Below the pieces are notes generated by a model. It worked only from the letters and a program-made list of their open reading frames with translations, was not told where the DNA came from and did not search any database. Positions 32,984 through 42,497 of a stretch of DNA of 64,000 nucleotides are shown piece after piece. Both the position numbers and the translations under genes were made by a program. Where the stretch lies: contig JBCCIS010000019.1 of the NCBI GenBank assembly GCA_039028155.1, forward strand, positions 16,443 to 80,442. The letters run 5' to 3'. Source of the stretch: Pseudomonadota bacterium (GTDB taxonomy: Bacteria > Pseudomonadota > Alphaproteobacteria > SP197). Numbering within the stretch: position 1 is the first letter of the stretch; each line of letters starts with the position of its first letter.

Positions 32984-33435
32984 GACCCCGACCGCTCGCT
33001 CCGGCGCACGGTGTCGGTGCCGTCATAGTCGCCGTCCAGGGTGTACCAATAGACCCGCTCGCCGGGCCCCCGCGCCACGCGCCAACAGCCGGAACCGCCC
33101 GACCAATCGAAACACAACGTATCGTCTTCGATCCACCATCGACCGGAGTTGTCGTCACCCGCCCAAAAGTCGACACCGCTACCGTCCAGTTCCGTGTCGG
33201 ACCTTGCCGTCCAGTTGCGTTCGAAATGCCACACTTCGATGTACTTGTCGGCGAAGTAATCCTGCAGCTCCGCCCCGGACATTGTCGGCGGCGGACGGTA
33301 CGTCAGCATGACGACGAGCACACCAACGACAACGCAGCCAATCACTGCGAGCGGTAACCCAAGGCGGATCAAGGCCGATGGCGGTCGCTCGGGCCAGAAG
33401 GTATCGGCGATCGTGCCCGGACCCGCCTCAGACAT
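32980..33435 (-). CDS. Hypothetical single-pass membrane protein
   Basis: A 151-residue protein: a proline-containing N-terminal cytoplasmic tail, one transmembrane segment (about 24-46) and a periplasmic domain rich in Trp, Asp and Gly (GRWWIEDDTLCFDWSGGSGCW) with two cysteines. This pattern suggests a small beta-rich extracytoplasmic domain; I recognise no family. It overlaps the upstream esterase by eight bases and the downstream DUF418 gene by four, so all three are probably translated together. Confidence 0.6.
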   Translation of the reverse strand: MSEAGPGTIADTFWPERPPSALIRLGLPLAVIGCVVVGVLVVMLTYRPPPTMSGAELQDYFADKYIEVWHFERNWTARSDTELDGSGVDFWAGDDNSGRWWIEDDTLCFDWSGGSGCWRVARGPGERVYWYTLDGDYDGTDTVRRSERSGS

Positions 33436-34366
33436 GGCTTCTTAGATACGCGCCGACCTCGTTGAGCGACTCCATGCCCTCGGGCACGAAATGGCACCAG
33501 TATTCCGTGGTGTGAACCATGCCGGGCAACGTCTTGAAGCGGGCGTCGATACCGGCTTCGACCGCTTTCTCGACGACCCGCTTGCCGTCGTCATGCAGCA
33601 CCTCGCGCTCGCCGGCATGCACCAGGAAGGGCGGCAGGCCGGCGAAGTCGCCGAAGACCGGCGAGACATAGGGATGGATCAGCGGCGTATCGTCGGTGAC
33701 GTAGATGCTGGCCATCCAGGCGACGTCGTCCGGGCTGATCATCGGATCGAACGGCGCGCGTTCCGTCATCGACGGGCTGGAGCAGGTAAAGTCGGTCGCC
33801 GGCCCGAACGCGGCGGCGGCCTTGGGTAGGCGCCGCCCCTCGTCTCTCAAGCGCAGCATGAGCGCGAAGGTCAGGTTGCCGCCCGCCGAATCGCCGGCCA
33901 GAAAAACTTCGCGCGGCGCGCTCTCGCCGACTGGGCCGTTGGCCAGAATCCAGGTCCAGGCGGAGACGCAGTCGTTCAGGCCGGCGGGATAGGGATGCTC
34001 GGGCGCCAATCGGTAATCGATGGCGAGCACCGCCATGCCGGTCGCGTGCGACATCGCCTCGACCTGGTGACGATAGCCGGCAAGCGTGCCAGCGACCCAG
34101 CCGCCGCCATGGATGAACATGAGCCTGAGATCCGGATCGGCGCCCTCGGCCAGGACCCACTCCGACGGCACGGTGCCGGCAGAGACTTTCTCGATCCGCG
34201 TGGCGGGTGCGATGCGGGGCGCGACGCCGTCAATCACCAGGCTCTCATCGGTCTCGCGACGATAGGCCCCGATGATCTCGTCGACAGACGCACCGGGCAC
34301 CGGCTCGTTATCGCGCGCGGCCTTTTCGGCTGCTTCCAGCAGCTTGGCAAACTCCGGTGACGGCAT
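33428..34366 (-). CDS. Alpha/beta hydrolase, HSL-type esterase
   Basis: A 312-residue carboxylesterase of the hormone-sensitive-lipase family. HGGGW (near 85) is the oxyanion-hole motif and GDSAGG (near 159) carries the nucleophilic serine. DYRLAPEHPYPAGLND is the conserved link between them; the catalytic His is in PGMVHTTEYW near 285 and the acidic residue near EREVLHDDG. Cytosolic; it should hydrolyse short acyl esters. It heads the three-gene operon with a membrane protein and a DUF418 protein. Confidence 0.87.
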   Translation of the reverse strand: MPSPEFAKLLEAAEKAARDNEPVPGASVDEIIGAYRRETDESLVIDGVAPRIAPATRIEKVSAGTVPSEWVLAEGADPDLRLMFIHGGGWVAGTLAGYRHQVEAMSHATGMAVLAIDYRLAPEHPYPAGLNDCVSAWTWILANGPVGESAPREVFLAGDSAGGNLTFALMLRLRDEGRRLPKAAAAFGPATDFTCSSPSMTERAPFDPMISPDDVAWMASIYVTDDTPLIHPYVSPVFGDFAGLPPFLVHAGEREVLHDDGKRVVEKAVEAGIDARFKTLPGMVHTTEYWCHFVPEGMESLNEVGAYLRSHV

Positions 34367-34440
34367 CTGGTCTTCCCTTAAGCGGATCGACGTTAGCGTC
34401 GCGCAACAGGTTGCCGTGACCAGCAGGCAAAGATCAACCG

Positions 34441-35052
34441 TTAGAGCAGACCGTGCATCTGGAGGTCGCGGCGTAGGGTCTCGGGCCCGATGTAGTGATG
34501 AGTGTGAAAGCCGAGCGACGAAGCCGCTTCCGCGTTGGAGGCTGTATCGTCGATGAACAGTGTCTCGTCTGCCTTCAGGCCGAAGCGTTCGAGGCTCAGG
34601 TGAAAGATGGCTGGATCCGGTTTAATGATCCCTTCCCGCCCCGAAACAACGATGTCGTCAAACCACCGCAAAAAACCGAAACGTTCTTCGGCCACCGGAA
34701 ACGTCTCGGCGGACCAGTTCGTCAGACCAAAAAGCGGCACACCGGCGTTCCTTAGCTCCGCGACAATGGCCACGGTGTCGTCGAAGGTTCCGTTCCACAT
34801 ACGCTCGAACTGACCGTAGTAGGCTTCGATCAAGTCGCGGTGTTCGGGGAACTGCCCGACTAAGATCGCGGTGGCTTCGGCGGTACTGCGCCCGGCATCC
34901 TGCTGGCTGTTCCATGCCTGCGTGCAGACGTTCGCGAGGAAGTCTTCCATGACTGCCTCGTCATCGATCATCTCACGGTAGAGGTGGCGGGGATTCCAGT
35001 CGATCAGGACACCGCCCAGGTCGAAAACGACATGGCGCGGCCGGACGCTCAC
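34441..35052 (-). CDS. HAD-superfamily phosphatase (YihX-like)
   Basis: A 203-residue HAD hydrolase: FDLGGVLIDWNP near residue 8 holds the nucleophilic Asp, LTNWSAETF the motif II Ser/Thr region, KPDPAIFHL the motif III Lys, and LFIDDTASN the motif IV acidic pair. The DxGG start resembles YihX (alpha-glucose-1-phosphate phosphatase) rather than a DxDxT enzyme. The GTG start overlaps the stop of soxG (GTGA), so it is made together with sarcosine oxidase. That position is odd for a sugar phosphatase and could reflect a repair or salvage role. Confidence 0.83.
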   Translation of the reverse strand: MSVRPRHVVFDLGGVLIDWNPRHLYREMIDDEAVMEDFLANVCTQAWNSQQDAGRSTAEATAILVGQFPEHRDLIEAYYGQFERMWNGTFDDTVAIVAELRNAGVPLFGLTNWSAETFPVAEERFGFLRWFDDIVVSGREGIIKPDPAIFHLSLERFGLKADETLFIDDTASNAEAASSLGFHTHHYIGPETLRRDLQMHGLL

Positions 35053-35732
35053 GTCTGATCGGCCACGGCGTCGCCGCTTTCGGGCTCGTCTTTCTTCTTG
35101 GCGGCCTTGCGTTTGGCCGGGCGGCGCCACGAGGCGGCCACGGGCGGCTCGGCGACGATCGCGACGCCATAGGCTTCGCCCGCCCGCTCGAACCAGGTCC
35201 ACAGGTAGTCGGCCTGGCTGCGCTCGACATAAACGTCATAGACGGGCGCGTTATCGACCTGATCCAGGATGATCGTGGTGCGTGCCAGATGGCTCTGGGC
35301 GCACTGGCCGGCGGTGAAGACGCTTGGATGCAGATCGAGCGGGCAGCCCATGGCGAGAACGTCGCGGGCCATCGGTCCGGCCAGCCGGATTACCGTGCGG
35401 CCTTCCGAGACGTCGATCACGGCACGGGCGGCACCGTCGAGCGCCTCGACAAGCGCCCTTTCCGCGCCCGGCGGGCCGACGATCAGCCACTCGTCCGGAC
35501 CCAGCCACAGGCCGGTCAAGCCGTTGCCCTGGCTGGTCGTGTTGGGGGTTAAAGGAAGATCTAAGCCCGTTGCCTTTTTAACTTCCTTTTCAATAGCTTG
35601 GCCACGCACGTTAATCTTCGTGAGATAGCGGCGTTCGGTCAGCCAAAGGCGAGCCTCGCCAGGCTCGGCGACGACCCTGGCATCGAGCCCCAGATGCGCC
35701 AGTGGGCTCTGTCTCAAGTAGCTCTCAACCAC
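35049..35732 (-). CDS. soxG: Sarcosine oxidase gamma subunit
   Basis: A 227-residue gamma subunit: YLRQSPLAHLGL at the start, GLWLGPDEWLIV near 90, SEGRTVIRLAGPMARDVLA and YVERSQADYLWTWFERAGEAYG are family features. A basic C-terminal extension (RRPAKRKAAKKKDEPE, about residues 202-217) is beyond the usual domain. The gene begins with GTG inside the last codons of soxA; a longer reading to 35957 is arginine-rich shadow of soxA. It is part of the heterotetramer that oxidises sarcosine to glycine with methylene-THF and H2O2. Confidence 0.88.
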   Translation of the reverse strand: MVESYLRQSPLAHLGLDARVVAEPGEARLWLTERRYLTKINVRGQAIEKEVKKATGLDLPLTPNTTSQGNGLTGLWLGPDEWLIVGPPGAERALVEALDGAARAVIDVSEGRTVIRLAGPMARDVLAMGCPLDLHPSVFTAGQCAQSHLARTTIILDQVDNAPVYDVYVERSQADYLWTWFERAGEAYGVAIVAEPPVAASWRRPAKRKAAKKKDEPESGDAVADQT

Positions 35733-38727
35733 GCAACCGCTCCCCTTCCGGATCGAAGAACACGGGATCGACGATCTTGGCGCGGACCACCTTGTCTTCC
35801 AACGGCAGCGACACCGTCTGACCCTTGCGCGCATGCCCGCTCTTGATGAGCGCCAGCGCGATGGAGCGGCCGCAATTGGGGCTCCAATAGCTCGACGAGA
35901 CCCAGCCCTCCATCGGCACCGGCGGCGGCGCGTTCGGCGTCGGCGAGATATGCGCACCTTCCGGCAACACGACGTTGGGGTCTTCCGTCTCCAGCCCCAC
36001 GAGTTGCTTCCTGTCCTGGCGCTCGGTGTCGGGCCGGCTCAGGCCGCGCTTGCCCAGGAAGTCCGGCTTATTCTTGCTGACGATCCAGTCCATACCGAGA
36101 TCGTAGGGCGTCGTCGTGCCGTCGGTATCCTGGCCGGCGATGATGAACCCCTTCTCGGCGCGCAGCACGTGCATGGCTTCTGTGCCATAGGGCGTGATCG
36201 CGTACTTTTCGCCGACGGACATCAAGGCGTTCCACAGCGCCAGCCCGTAGCTGGCGGGCACCTGGACTTCGAAGCCGAGCTCGCCAGAAAAGCTGATGCG
36301 GAAAATGCGCGCGGGAATGCCCGCGACTTCGCCGTCCTGCCACGCCATGAACGGGAAGGCTTCGGTCGAAAAGTCGACGCCGGTCGTCAGTTCTTCGACG
36401 AGCTTGCGGCTGTTCGGCCCGGCAATCGCGATCGCCGCCCAGTGGGTGGTGACCGAGGTGCAATAGACCTCCAGATCCGTCCACTCAGTTTGCAGCCACT
36501 CTTCGAGCCAGTTCAGCACCGTCGGCGCGCCACCGGTGGTGGTGCTCATTAAGAAGTGGTTTTCGCCGATGCGTGATGTCACGCCATCGTCGAACACCAT
36601 GCCGTCGTCCTTGCACATCAGGCCGTAGCGGCAGCGCCCGACGGCGAGCTTGCTGAACGCATTCGTGTAGACGCGGTTGATCAGCTCGACCGCGTCGGGC
36701 CCTTGAATGTCGATCTTGCCGAGCGTGCTCGCATCCAGAATGCCGACCGACGCGCGCGCGGCGGCGACCTCGCGGTTCACCGCATCGGCGACGCTCTCGC
36801 GCTCGCGCAGATAACAGTAAGGCCGCTTCCACTGGCCGACGTCCTCGAAGTGGGCACCGTTTTGTTCGTGCCAGACATGCATCGGCGTCTTGCGGATGGG
36901 GTCCAGCAATTCCGCGCCGGTATCCTGTCCGGCGATCGCGCCGATGGTGGTCGCCGTATAGAACGGCCGGAACGTGGTGTGGCCGACCTCTGGGATTGGC
37001 TCCTCGCGGGTCTCGGCCAGGATGGCAAGCGCGTTGACGTTCGACGTCTTGCCCTGGTCGGTGCCCATGCCGGTCGTGGTGTAGCGCTTGAAATGCTCGA
37101 CCGAGCGGTAGTTCTCGCGCACCGCCAGACCGACATCGGCGGCGGTGACGTCGTTCTGGAAATCCAGGAACTTCTTGGCGCCCTTGCGGTCGGTTGGGAT
37201 CGACCAGACGGCGCGCGGCGCGCTCACATCGTCGTCGGCAACGGCCGGCAGATCCGGCGCGGCACCGGCGGTCTTGCCAACGGCTTCGGCGGCGGCGCGC
37301 CCGGCGGCGGCACCGCCCGCAAGGCACGCACTCAAGGCAAAGTCGCCATTCGCGGCGCCGACACTTGTCTCGGCCTGACGCGACACGTCCGGGCGGAACT
37401 GGCTCATGTCGTCATCCCAGCGCAGCTTGCCGCCCGACTGGGAATAAAGATGAACCGTCGGGTTCCAGCCGCCGGACATCATGACGAGATCACACGCGAT
37501 GGTGCGCTTGGTGCCACTGACGGCCTTGCCGTCGGCGGTTAACGGGATCACGTCGACCTGGTTGACCCGTTTGTCGCCGCGCGTGCCTGTAATGCCGCTG
37601 CCCGCCAGGATCTCGATATCCCGGCCCCGGGCCTGCGAGGCCAGCGGCCCGCCGACCTCCGAGCGCAGATCGACGATCGCAGCGATCTTGATACCGCCAT
37701 CGGCGGCGTCGAGTGCGGCGCGGTAACCGGACTCGTTGTTGGTCACAAGCACGGCATTGTTGCCGGGCCGCACACCGAATCGATTGACGTAACTGCGCGC
37801 GGCGCCTGCCAGCATGATGCCGGGCCGGTCGTTCTCGGCGAAGACCAGCGGGCGCTCCAGCGCGCCGGTCGCCAGGATTACGTGGCGCGCGCGGATCTTC
37901 CACAAGCGTTGGCGTGGCCCGTGCCGTTCGTTCCGCGGCAGATGATCGTTCAGCCGCTCGACGGCAATCAGATAGTTGTGGTCCTGATAGGCGACCACCG
38001 TAGTGCGCGGCAGCAGCGACACGTCCGACATCGAGGCGAGTTCGTCGGTCGTCTGGTCGATCCACTGGGTCGCTGCCTCACCGCCGACGCTCTCGCGGCT
38101 CGACAAAAGCGAGCCGCCAAACGCCATCTGTTCGTCGGCCAGCATGACCCGCGCACCGGCGCGACCGGCAGCGAGCGCAGCCGACAGCCCGGCCGCTCCA
38201 CCGCCGACGACCAGGACATCGCAGAACGCATAACGCTTTTCATAGGTCTCAGGATCGGCCTCACGCGGCGCCTTGCCCAGGCCGGCGGCCTTGCGGATGA
38301 CCTTCTCGTAGAGCATCCAGGCGGCTTCCGGCCACATGAATGTCTTGTAGTAGAAGCCGGCAGGCAGGAACTTCGACAGGTGATTGTTGATCGACTGGAT
38401 GTCGAAGTTGACGCTGGGCCAGCAGTTCTGGCTGGCGCCGACCAGGCCGTCGAAGAGTTCGATCTGGGTCGCGCGGATGTTGGGTTCCGTCAAGGCCCCC
38501 TCGCCCAACTGGACCAGCGCGTTCGGCTCTTCCGGACCGGCGGTGACGATGCCGCGCGGCCGGTGGTACTTGAAGCTGCGCCCAACCAGATGCACGCCGT
38601 TGGCAAGCAAGGCAGAGGCCAGGGTATCACCGGGATGGCCGAGGAAACGGTCACCGTCATAGGTGAAGGCAAGCTCGCGGCTGCGATCGATCAAGCCGCC
38701 TTCGCTATTGCGGAACGACTGGCTCAT
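35725..38727 (-). CDS. soxA: Sarcosine oxidase alpha subunit
   Basis: A 1000-residue alpha subunit of normal size. An N-terminal Fer2_4-like domain (residues 20-100, RSFKYHRPRGIVTAG) precedes the NAD-binding Rossmann domain (VLVVGGGAAGLSAALAAGRAG near 172). The GcvT-like C-terminal half runs from about 600 (WKRPYCYL) to 990 and binds tetrahydrofolate. The complex oxidises sarcosine in the cytoplasm. The start overlaps the soxD stop as ATGA, and the stop overlaps soxG. The order B-D-A-G is the usual one, but glyA, folD or purU are not seen beside it. Confidence 0.93.
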   Translation of the reverse strand: MSQSFRNSEGGLIDRSRELAFTYDGDRFLGHPGDTLASALLANGVHLVGRSFKYHRPRGIVTAGPEEPNALVQLGEGALTEPNIRATQIELFDGLVGASQNCWPSVNFDIQSINNHLSKFLPAGFYYKTFMWPEAAWMLYEKVIRKAAGLGKAPREADPETYEKRYAFCDVLVVGGGAAGLSAALAAGRAGARVMLADEQMAFGGSLLSSRESVGGEAATQWIDQTTDELASMSDVSLLPRTTVVAYQDHNYLIAVERLNDHLPRNERHGPRQRLWKIRARHVILATGALERPLVFAENDRPGIMLAGAARSYVNRFGVRPGNNAVLVTNNESGYRAALDAADGGIKIAAIVDLRSEVGGPLASQARGRDIEILAGSGITGTRGDKRVNQVDVIPLTADGKAVSGTKRTIACDLVMMSGGWNPTVHLYSQSGGKLRWDDDMSQFRPDVSRQAETSVGAANGDFALSACLAGGAAAGRAAAEAVGKTAGAAPDLPAVADDDVSAPRAVWSIPTDRKGAKKFLDFQNDVTAADVGLAVRENYRSVEHFKRYTTTGMGTDQGKTSNVNALAILAETREEPIPEVGHTTFRPFYTATTIGAIAGQDTGAELLDPIRKTPMHVWHEQNGAHFEDVGQWKRPYCYLRERESVADAVNREVAAARASVGILDASTLGKIDIQGPDAVELINRVYTNAFSKLAVGRCRYGLMCKDDGMVFDDGVTSRIGENHFLMSTTTGGAPTVLNWLEEWLQTEWTDLEVYCTSVTTHWAAIAIAGPNSRKLVEELTTGVDFSTEAFPFMAWQDGEVAGIPARIFRISFSGELGFEVQVPASYGLALWNALMSVGEKYAITPYGTEAMHVLRAEKGFIIAGQDTDGTTTPYDLGMDWIVSKNKPDFLGKRGLSRPDTERQDRKQLVGLETEDPNVVLPEGAHISPTPNAPPPVPMEGWVSSSYWSPNCGRSIALALIKSGHARKGQTVSLPLEDKVVRAKIVDPVFFDPEGERLRG

Positions 38728-39011
38728 GCGTCGTCTCCGTCAAGCGTCGGCCTAGGCTCGGTGATGCCGTAGACCTTCAGGACCTCATGGGTGACCGTCG
38801 AGCGCGCGACATGGAACCACTTGCGGCAGCCATGGGCGTGAAACCAGCGCTCGAAGTGGACGCCCTTCGGGTTCTCGCGCATGAAGAGATAGTCGCCCCA
38901 CTCAGCGTCGCTCGCGGTATCCGGGTCGGGCCGCACGATGTGGCCTTCGCCACCACAGGTGAACTCGGTCTGGGCGCGCGCGCCGCACCATGGGCATGTA
39001 ATGACTAGCAT
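38724..39011 (-). CDS. soxD: Sarcosine oxidase delta subunit
   Basis: A 95-residue delta subunit. ITCPWCG at residues 4-10 and HAHGCRKWF near 58-65 contain the Cys-Cys and His-Cys zinc ligands known for this subunit. WGDYLFMRENPKG and HFERWFHA are the conserved central segments. The start is the ATG 14 bases after the soxB stop; a longer in-frame reading upstream runs into soxB and is not real. The protein stabilises the heterotetramer. Confidence 0.92.
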   Translation of the reverse strand: MLVITCPWCGARAQTEFTCGGEGHIVRPDPDTASDAEWGDYLFMRENPKGVHFERWFHAHGCRKWFHVARSTVTHEVLKVYGITEPRPTLDGDDA

Positions 39012-39025
39012 CTCTCGCCCCCGCC

Positions 39026-40282
39026 CTAGTGCGCCACCGCGGCGGCGCCGTGTTCGTCGATCAAGAAGCCGGTTTCGAACCGCTTCAGGTCGAAGGCTTC
39101 GTTGATCTTGTGCGGACGGTCCTGGGCGATGGTGTGGGCGAAGACCCAGCCCGAGCCCGGCGTCGCCTTGAAGCCGCCGGTGCCCCAGCCGCAGTTGATG
39201 TAGAAGCCGTCGACCGGCGTCTTCGAAACAATCGGGCTGGCGTCCGGGCACGTGTCGACGATACCACCCCAGGTGCGCATGACCTTGAGCCGGCTGACGA
39301 TAGGATAGAGATCCTTCAGCGCCTCGATCTGGTGTTCGATGACATCGAACGACCCGCGCTGCGCGTAAGAGAGATAAGGGTCGATGCCGGCACCCAACAC
39401 CAGTTCGCCCTTGTCTGATTGGCTGACATAGACGTGCACGGTGTTCGACATGATCACCGTGTCGATGACCGGCTTGATCGGCTCCGACACCATGGCCTGC
39501 AGCGGGTGGCTCTCGACCGGCAGACGAAGGCCCGCCATCGCCGCGACCACCGAGGCGTGACCGGCAACGACGGCGCCAATCTTCTTGGCGCGGATCGTGC
39601 CGCGGTTGGTTTCGACACCGGTCACCGCGCCGTTCTCTATATTGATGCCGGTGACCTCGCAGTTCTGGATGATGTCGATGCCGGCTTCGTCGGCGCTCCG
39701 CGCGTAGCCCCAGGCGACGGCGTCATGGCGGGCGGTCCCGGCGCGCCGCTGCATGGCGCCGCCCAGGACCGGATAACGGATGTTCTTGGAGATGTTGATG
39801 ATCGGCGCGATTTGCTTGATCTGCGCCGGCGTCACCATCTCATAGTCGATACCGTTCAGGCGGCAGGCATGGCCGCGCCGGGTCAATTCCTTCAGGTCGT
39901 GTTCGTTATGGGCGAGGTTGATGACACCGCGCTGGGAGAACATGACGTTGTAGTTGAGGTCCTGGGAGAGCCCTTCCCACAGCTTCAGCGACTTCTCATA
40001 GAGATGCGCGCTTTCGTCCCACAGATAGTTGGAACGAACGATTGTGGTGTTACGTCCGGTATTGCCGCCGCCGAGCCAACCTTTTTCAAGCACCGCGACA
40101 TTGGTGATGCCGTGTTCCTTGGCCAGGTAATAGGCGGTCGCCAGACCGTGGCCGCCGCCGCCGATGACAATGACATCGTATTCCGGCTTCGGGTCGGGGC
40201 TGCGCCACGCCTGAGGCCAGTTCTGATGGTAGTCGCGGGCCTGCCGAAGCAGGCTGAAAATGGAATACTTCACCTTGGCCAT
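39026..40282 (-). CDS. soxB: Sarcosine oxidase beta subunit
   Basis: A 418-residue beta subunit. FAD-binding motif [20 protein letters not shown] at residues 35-54. The covalent FMN histidine is H186 in [17 protein letters not shown], exactly as in heterotetrameric sarcosine oxidases. C-terminal [18 protein letters not shown] near 370 is also diagnostic. It heads soxBDAG; the first residues [12 protein letters not shown] are the usual start. The 117 bases on its promoter side separate it from the ABC transporter genes on the same strand. Confidence 0.93.
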   Translation of the reverse strand: MAKVKYSIFSLLRQARDYHQNWPQAWRSPDPKPEYDVIVIGGGGHGLATAYYLAKEHGITNVAVLEKGWLGGGNTGRNTTIVRSNYLWDESAHLYEKSLKLWEGLSQDLNYNVMFSQRGVINLAHNEHDLKELTRRGHACRLNGIDYEMVTPAQIKQIAPIINISKNIRYPVLGGAMQRRAGTARHDAVAWGYARSADEAGIDIIQNCEVTGINIENGAVTGVETNRGTIRAKKIGAVVAGHASVVAAMAGLRLPVESHPLQAMVSEPIKPVIDTVIMSNTVHVYVSQSDKGELVLGAGIDPYLSYAQRGSFDVIEHQIEALKDLYPIVSRLKVMRTWGGIVDTCPDASPIVSKTPVDGFYINCGWGTGGFKATPGSGWVFAHTIAQDRPHKINEAFDLKRFETGFLIDEHGAAAVAH

Positions 40283-40399
40283 GGAGCCCCTGCCGACGCC
40301 ACATTCCGGCCGGCACTATAGTCGTTCCGGCGCTGCAAGCTAGCGATGGGTGCCGGGCCGAATTGGCCCGGGAACGACACGGTTTGCCCGATTTACGCG

Positions 40400-42493
40400 C
40401 TACTCGGCGGCGTCTTTCGCGTCGGTGAAGATGGGTTCCACCTGCTTCAAGTCGCCGATGTCGATATGGCATTTGATGACGTGGCCAGGCTCGACTTCTT
40501 TGTCCGGCGGCACCTCGTCGTCGCAGATTTTGCCGATGTATCGCGGACAGCGGGTCGAGAAGCGGCAACCCTTGGGCGGGTTGATGACGCTCGGCATCTC
40601 GCCTTCCAACCGAATGCGCTTCTGTTTGACGTCCGGGTCGGGAATCGGCACCGCGGACAGCAATGCTTCCGTATACGGGTGGTATGGCGGCTGAAAGATC
40701 GTATCTGCCGGGCCGGACTCCATGATCTGGCCGAGATACATGACGACGATGTCGTCGGAGATGAAGCGGACGACGCTGAGGTCATGGCTGATGAAGAGCA
40801 AGGTCGTGTTGTATTCGGCCTGCACTTCGTTCAGGAGGTTGATCACGGCGGCCTGCACCGACACATCGAGCGCGGAGACCGGCTCGTCGGCGATCACCAT
40901 GCTTGGGTTACCGGCGAACGCGCGCGCAACGGCGATGCGTTGTTTCTGACCGCCCGAAAGCTGGCGCGGCTTGCGCGTCGAGAACGCCGGGGGCAGACGC
41001 ACGATGTTCAGCATGTCGGCGACGCGCTGGCGGACCTTGCTGCCGCTCGACTCAATCCCGAACTTCTTGATCACCCGGCCGATACAGTAGCCGACAGAGT
41101 GACTGGGATTCAGCGTGCCGTCGGGATTCTGGAACACCATCTGCAAGGCGCGGATCAGATTGCGATCACGTTTGCTGACCGGCACGATGCCGATGTTCTT
41201 GCCCTCGAACTCAATCGAGCCGTCGGTCGCCGTCTCCAGCCCGGTCAGCACCTTGGCAAAGGTCGACTTGCCGCAGCCGGATTCGCCGACAATGGCGACC
41301 GTTTTGCCGGGTGTCGCATTGAAGTTCAGGCCCTCGTTGGCCTTCACATAGCGCGTGCCCTTGCCGGTGAAGAGCGCCGCCAGCGACCTGTCGCGCTGTT
41401 CGTAGAACTTGCTCATGTCGCGCACGTTGAGAACCGGATCGGCCCCTTCGATGCCGGAGTAGCTGGATCCGGCGGTCGACGCGACGTGCTCGATCTCATC
41501 CATACGCACACAACGGGCGCGATGAGTCGGGCTGCTGTCGATGGTCTCGATCGGGATTTCGCCCTTGTCGCAGCGGCCGGCGGAGAAGTACTTGCAACGC
41601 GGGCCAAAGGCGCAGCCGGGTGGGCGCTCATGCGGCAGCGACACCTGGCCTGGGATCGGTTCCAGCATGCGCGCATGTTTATCGGCGCTCAGCGTCGGGA
41701 TGCAGTCGAAGAGACCGAACGTGTAAGGATGCTTGGTCTTCTTGAACAGCTCCTCGATCGTGCCCTCTTCGACCATCTGGCCGGAGTACATGACGCCGAC
41801 GCGGTCGCACACCTTCACGATCAAGCCGAGGTTGTGTGAGATGTAAAGAAGCGTGGTGTTGAACTTCTCGCGCAGAGCCGCGATCAGATCGATCACGGTC
41901 GCCTCGACCGTGACGTCAAGCGCGGTCGTCGGTTCGTCTAGCAACAGCAATGACGGGTTCGACAGCATCGCCATGGCGATGACGACACGCTGCTGCTGAC
42001 CACCGGAGATCTGATGCGGGTAACGCGCCATGACCGATGTCGGGTCGGGCATGTTAACGTCGCGCAGCATCTGGACGCAGCGGTCATAGGCTTCCTTGTC
42101 CGGCGTGCCCTCATGGAAGATCAGCACTTCCTTGAGCTGCGTGCCGATGGTGAGGCTGGGGTTCAGCGCGCTCATCGGCTCCTGATAGACCATGGCGATC
42201 TTGGAACCGCGGATCTGCCGCAACTCCTCTTCCGACATCGTCTTCATGTCGCGGCCTTCGAAACTGACCGAGCCGCGCACGATACCGCCGTTGCGACCCA
42301 GGTAGTTCATGATCGCCATGGCGACCGTCGACTTGCCGCAACCGGATTCGCCAACCAGGCCGTAGCTCTCACCGCGTTTCAGCGTAAGCGAGAAGTCCGG
42401 CACCGCCGGGATCTCGCCGATACGGGTGAAGTAGGATATCCCGAGATCCTTGATATCGAGGACGATGTCGTCGCTTGTCTGGGTGTCGGTCAT
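40400..42493 (-). CDS. ABC transporter ATPase, fused DppD-DppF type
   Basis: A 697-residue protein with two complete ATPase cassettes. Walker A GESGCGKST occurs at residues 48-56 and again near 402. Each half has its own signature (SGGQQQRV near 166, LSGGQKQR near 510) and a C-terminal oligopeptide/dipeptide cysteine-rich extension (GCAFGPRCKYFSAGRC; GCRFSTRCPRYIGKIC) that can bind an iron-sulfur cluster. It energises the two permeases just upstream (four-base gap). Fusion of the D and F subunits into one chain is frequent in alphaproteobacteria. Confidence 0.9.
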   Translation of the reverse strand: MTDTQTSDDIVLDIKDLGISYFTRIGEIPAVPDFSLTLKRGESYGLVGESGCGKSTVAMAIMNYLGRNGGIVRGSVSFEGRDMKTMSEEELRQIRGSKIAMVYQEPMSALNPSLTIGTQLKEVLIFHEGTPDKEAYDRCVQMLRDVNMPDPTSVMARYPHQISGGQQQRVVIAMAMLSNPSLLLLDEPTTALDVTVEATVIDLIAALREKFNTTLLYISHNLGLIVKVCDRVGVMYSGQMVEEGTIEELFKKTKHPYTFGLFDCIPTLSADKHARMLEPIPGQVSLPHERPPGCAFGPRCKYFSAGRCDKGEIPIETIDSSPTHRARCVRMDEIEHVASTAGSSYSGIEGADPVLNVRDMSKFYEQRDRSLAALFTGKGTRYVKANEGLNFNATPGKTVAIVGESGCGKSTFAKVLTGLETATDGSIEFEGKNIGIVPVSKRDRNLIRALQMVFQNPDGTLNPSHSVGYCIGRVIKKFGIESSGSKVRQRVADMLNIVRLPPAFSTRKPRQLSGGQKQRIAVARAFAGNPSMVIADEPVSALDVSVQAAVINLLNEVQAEYNTTLLFISHDLSVVRFISDDIVVMYLGQIMESGPADTIFQPPYHPYTEALLSAVPIPDPDVKQKRIRLEGEMPSVINPPKGCRFSTRCPRYIGKICDDEVPPDKEVEPGHVIKCHIDIGDLKQVEPIFTDAKDAAE

Positions 42494-42497
42494 GGCC

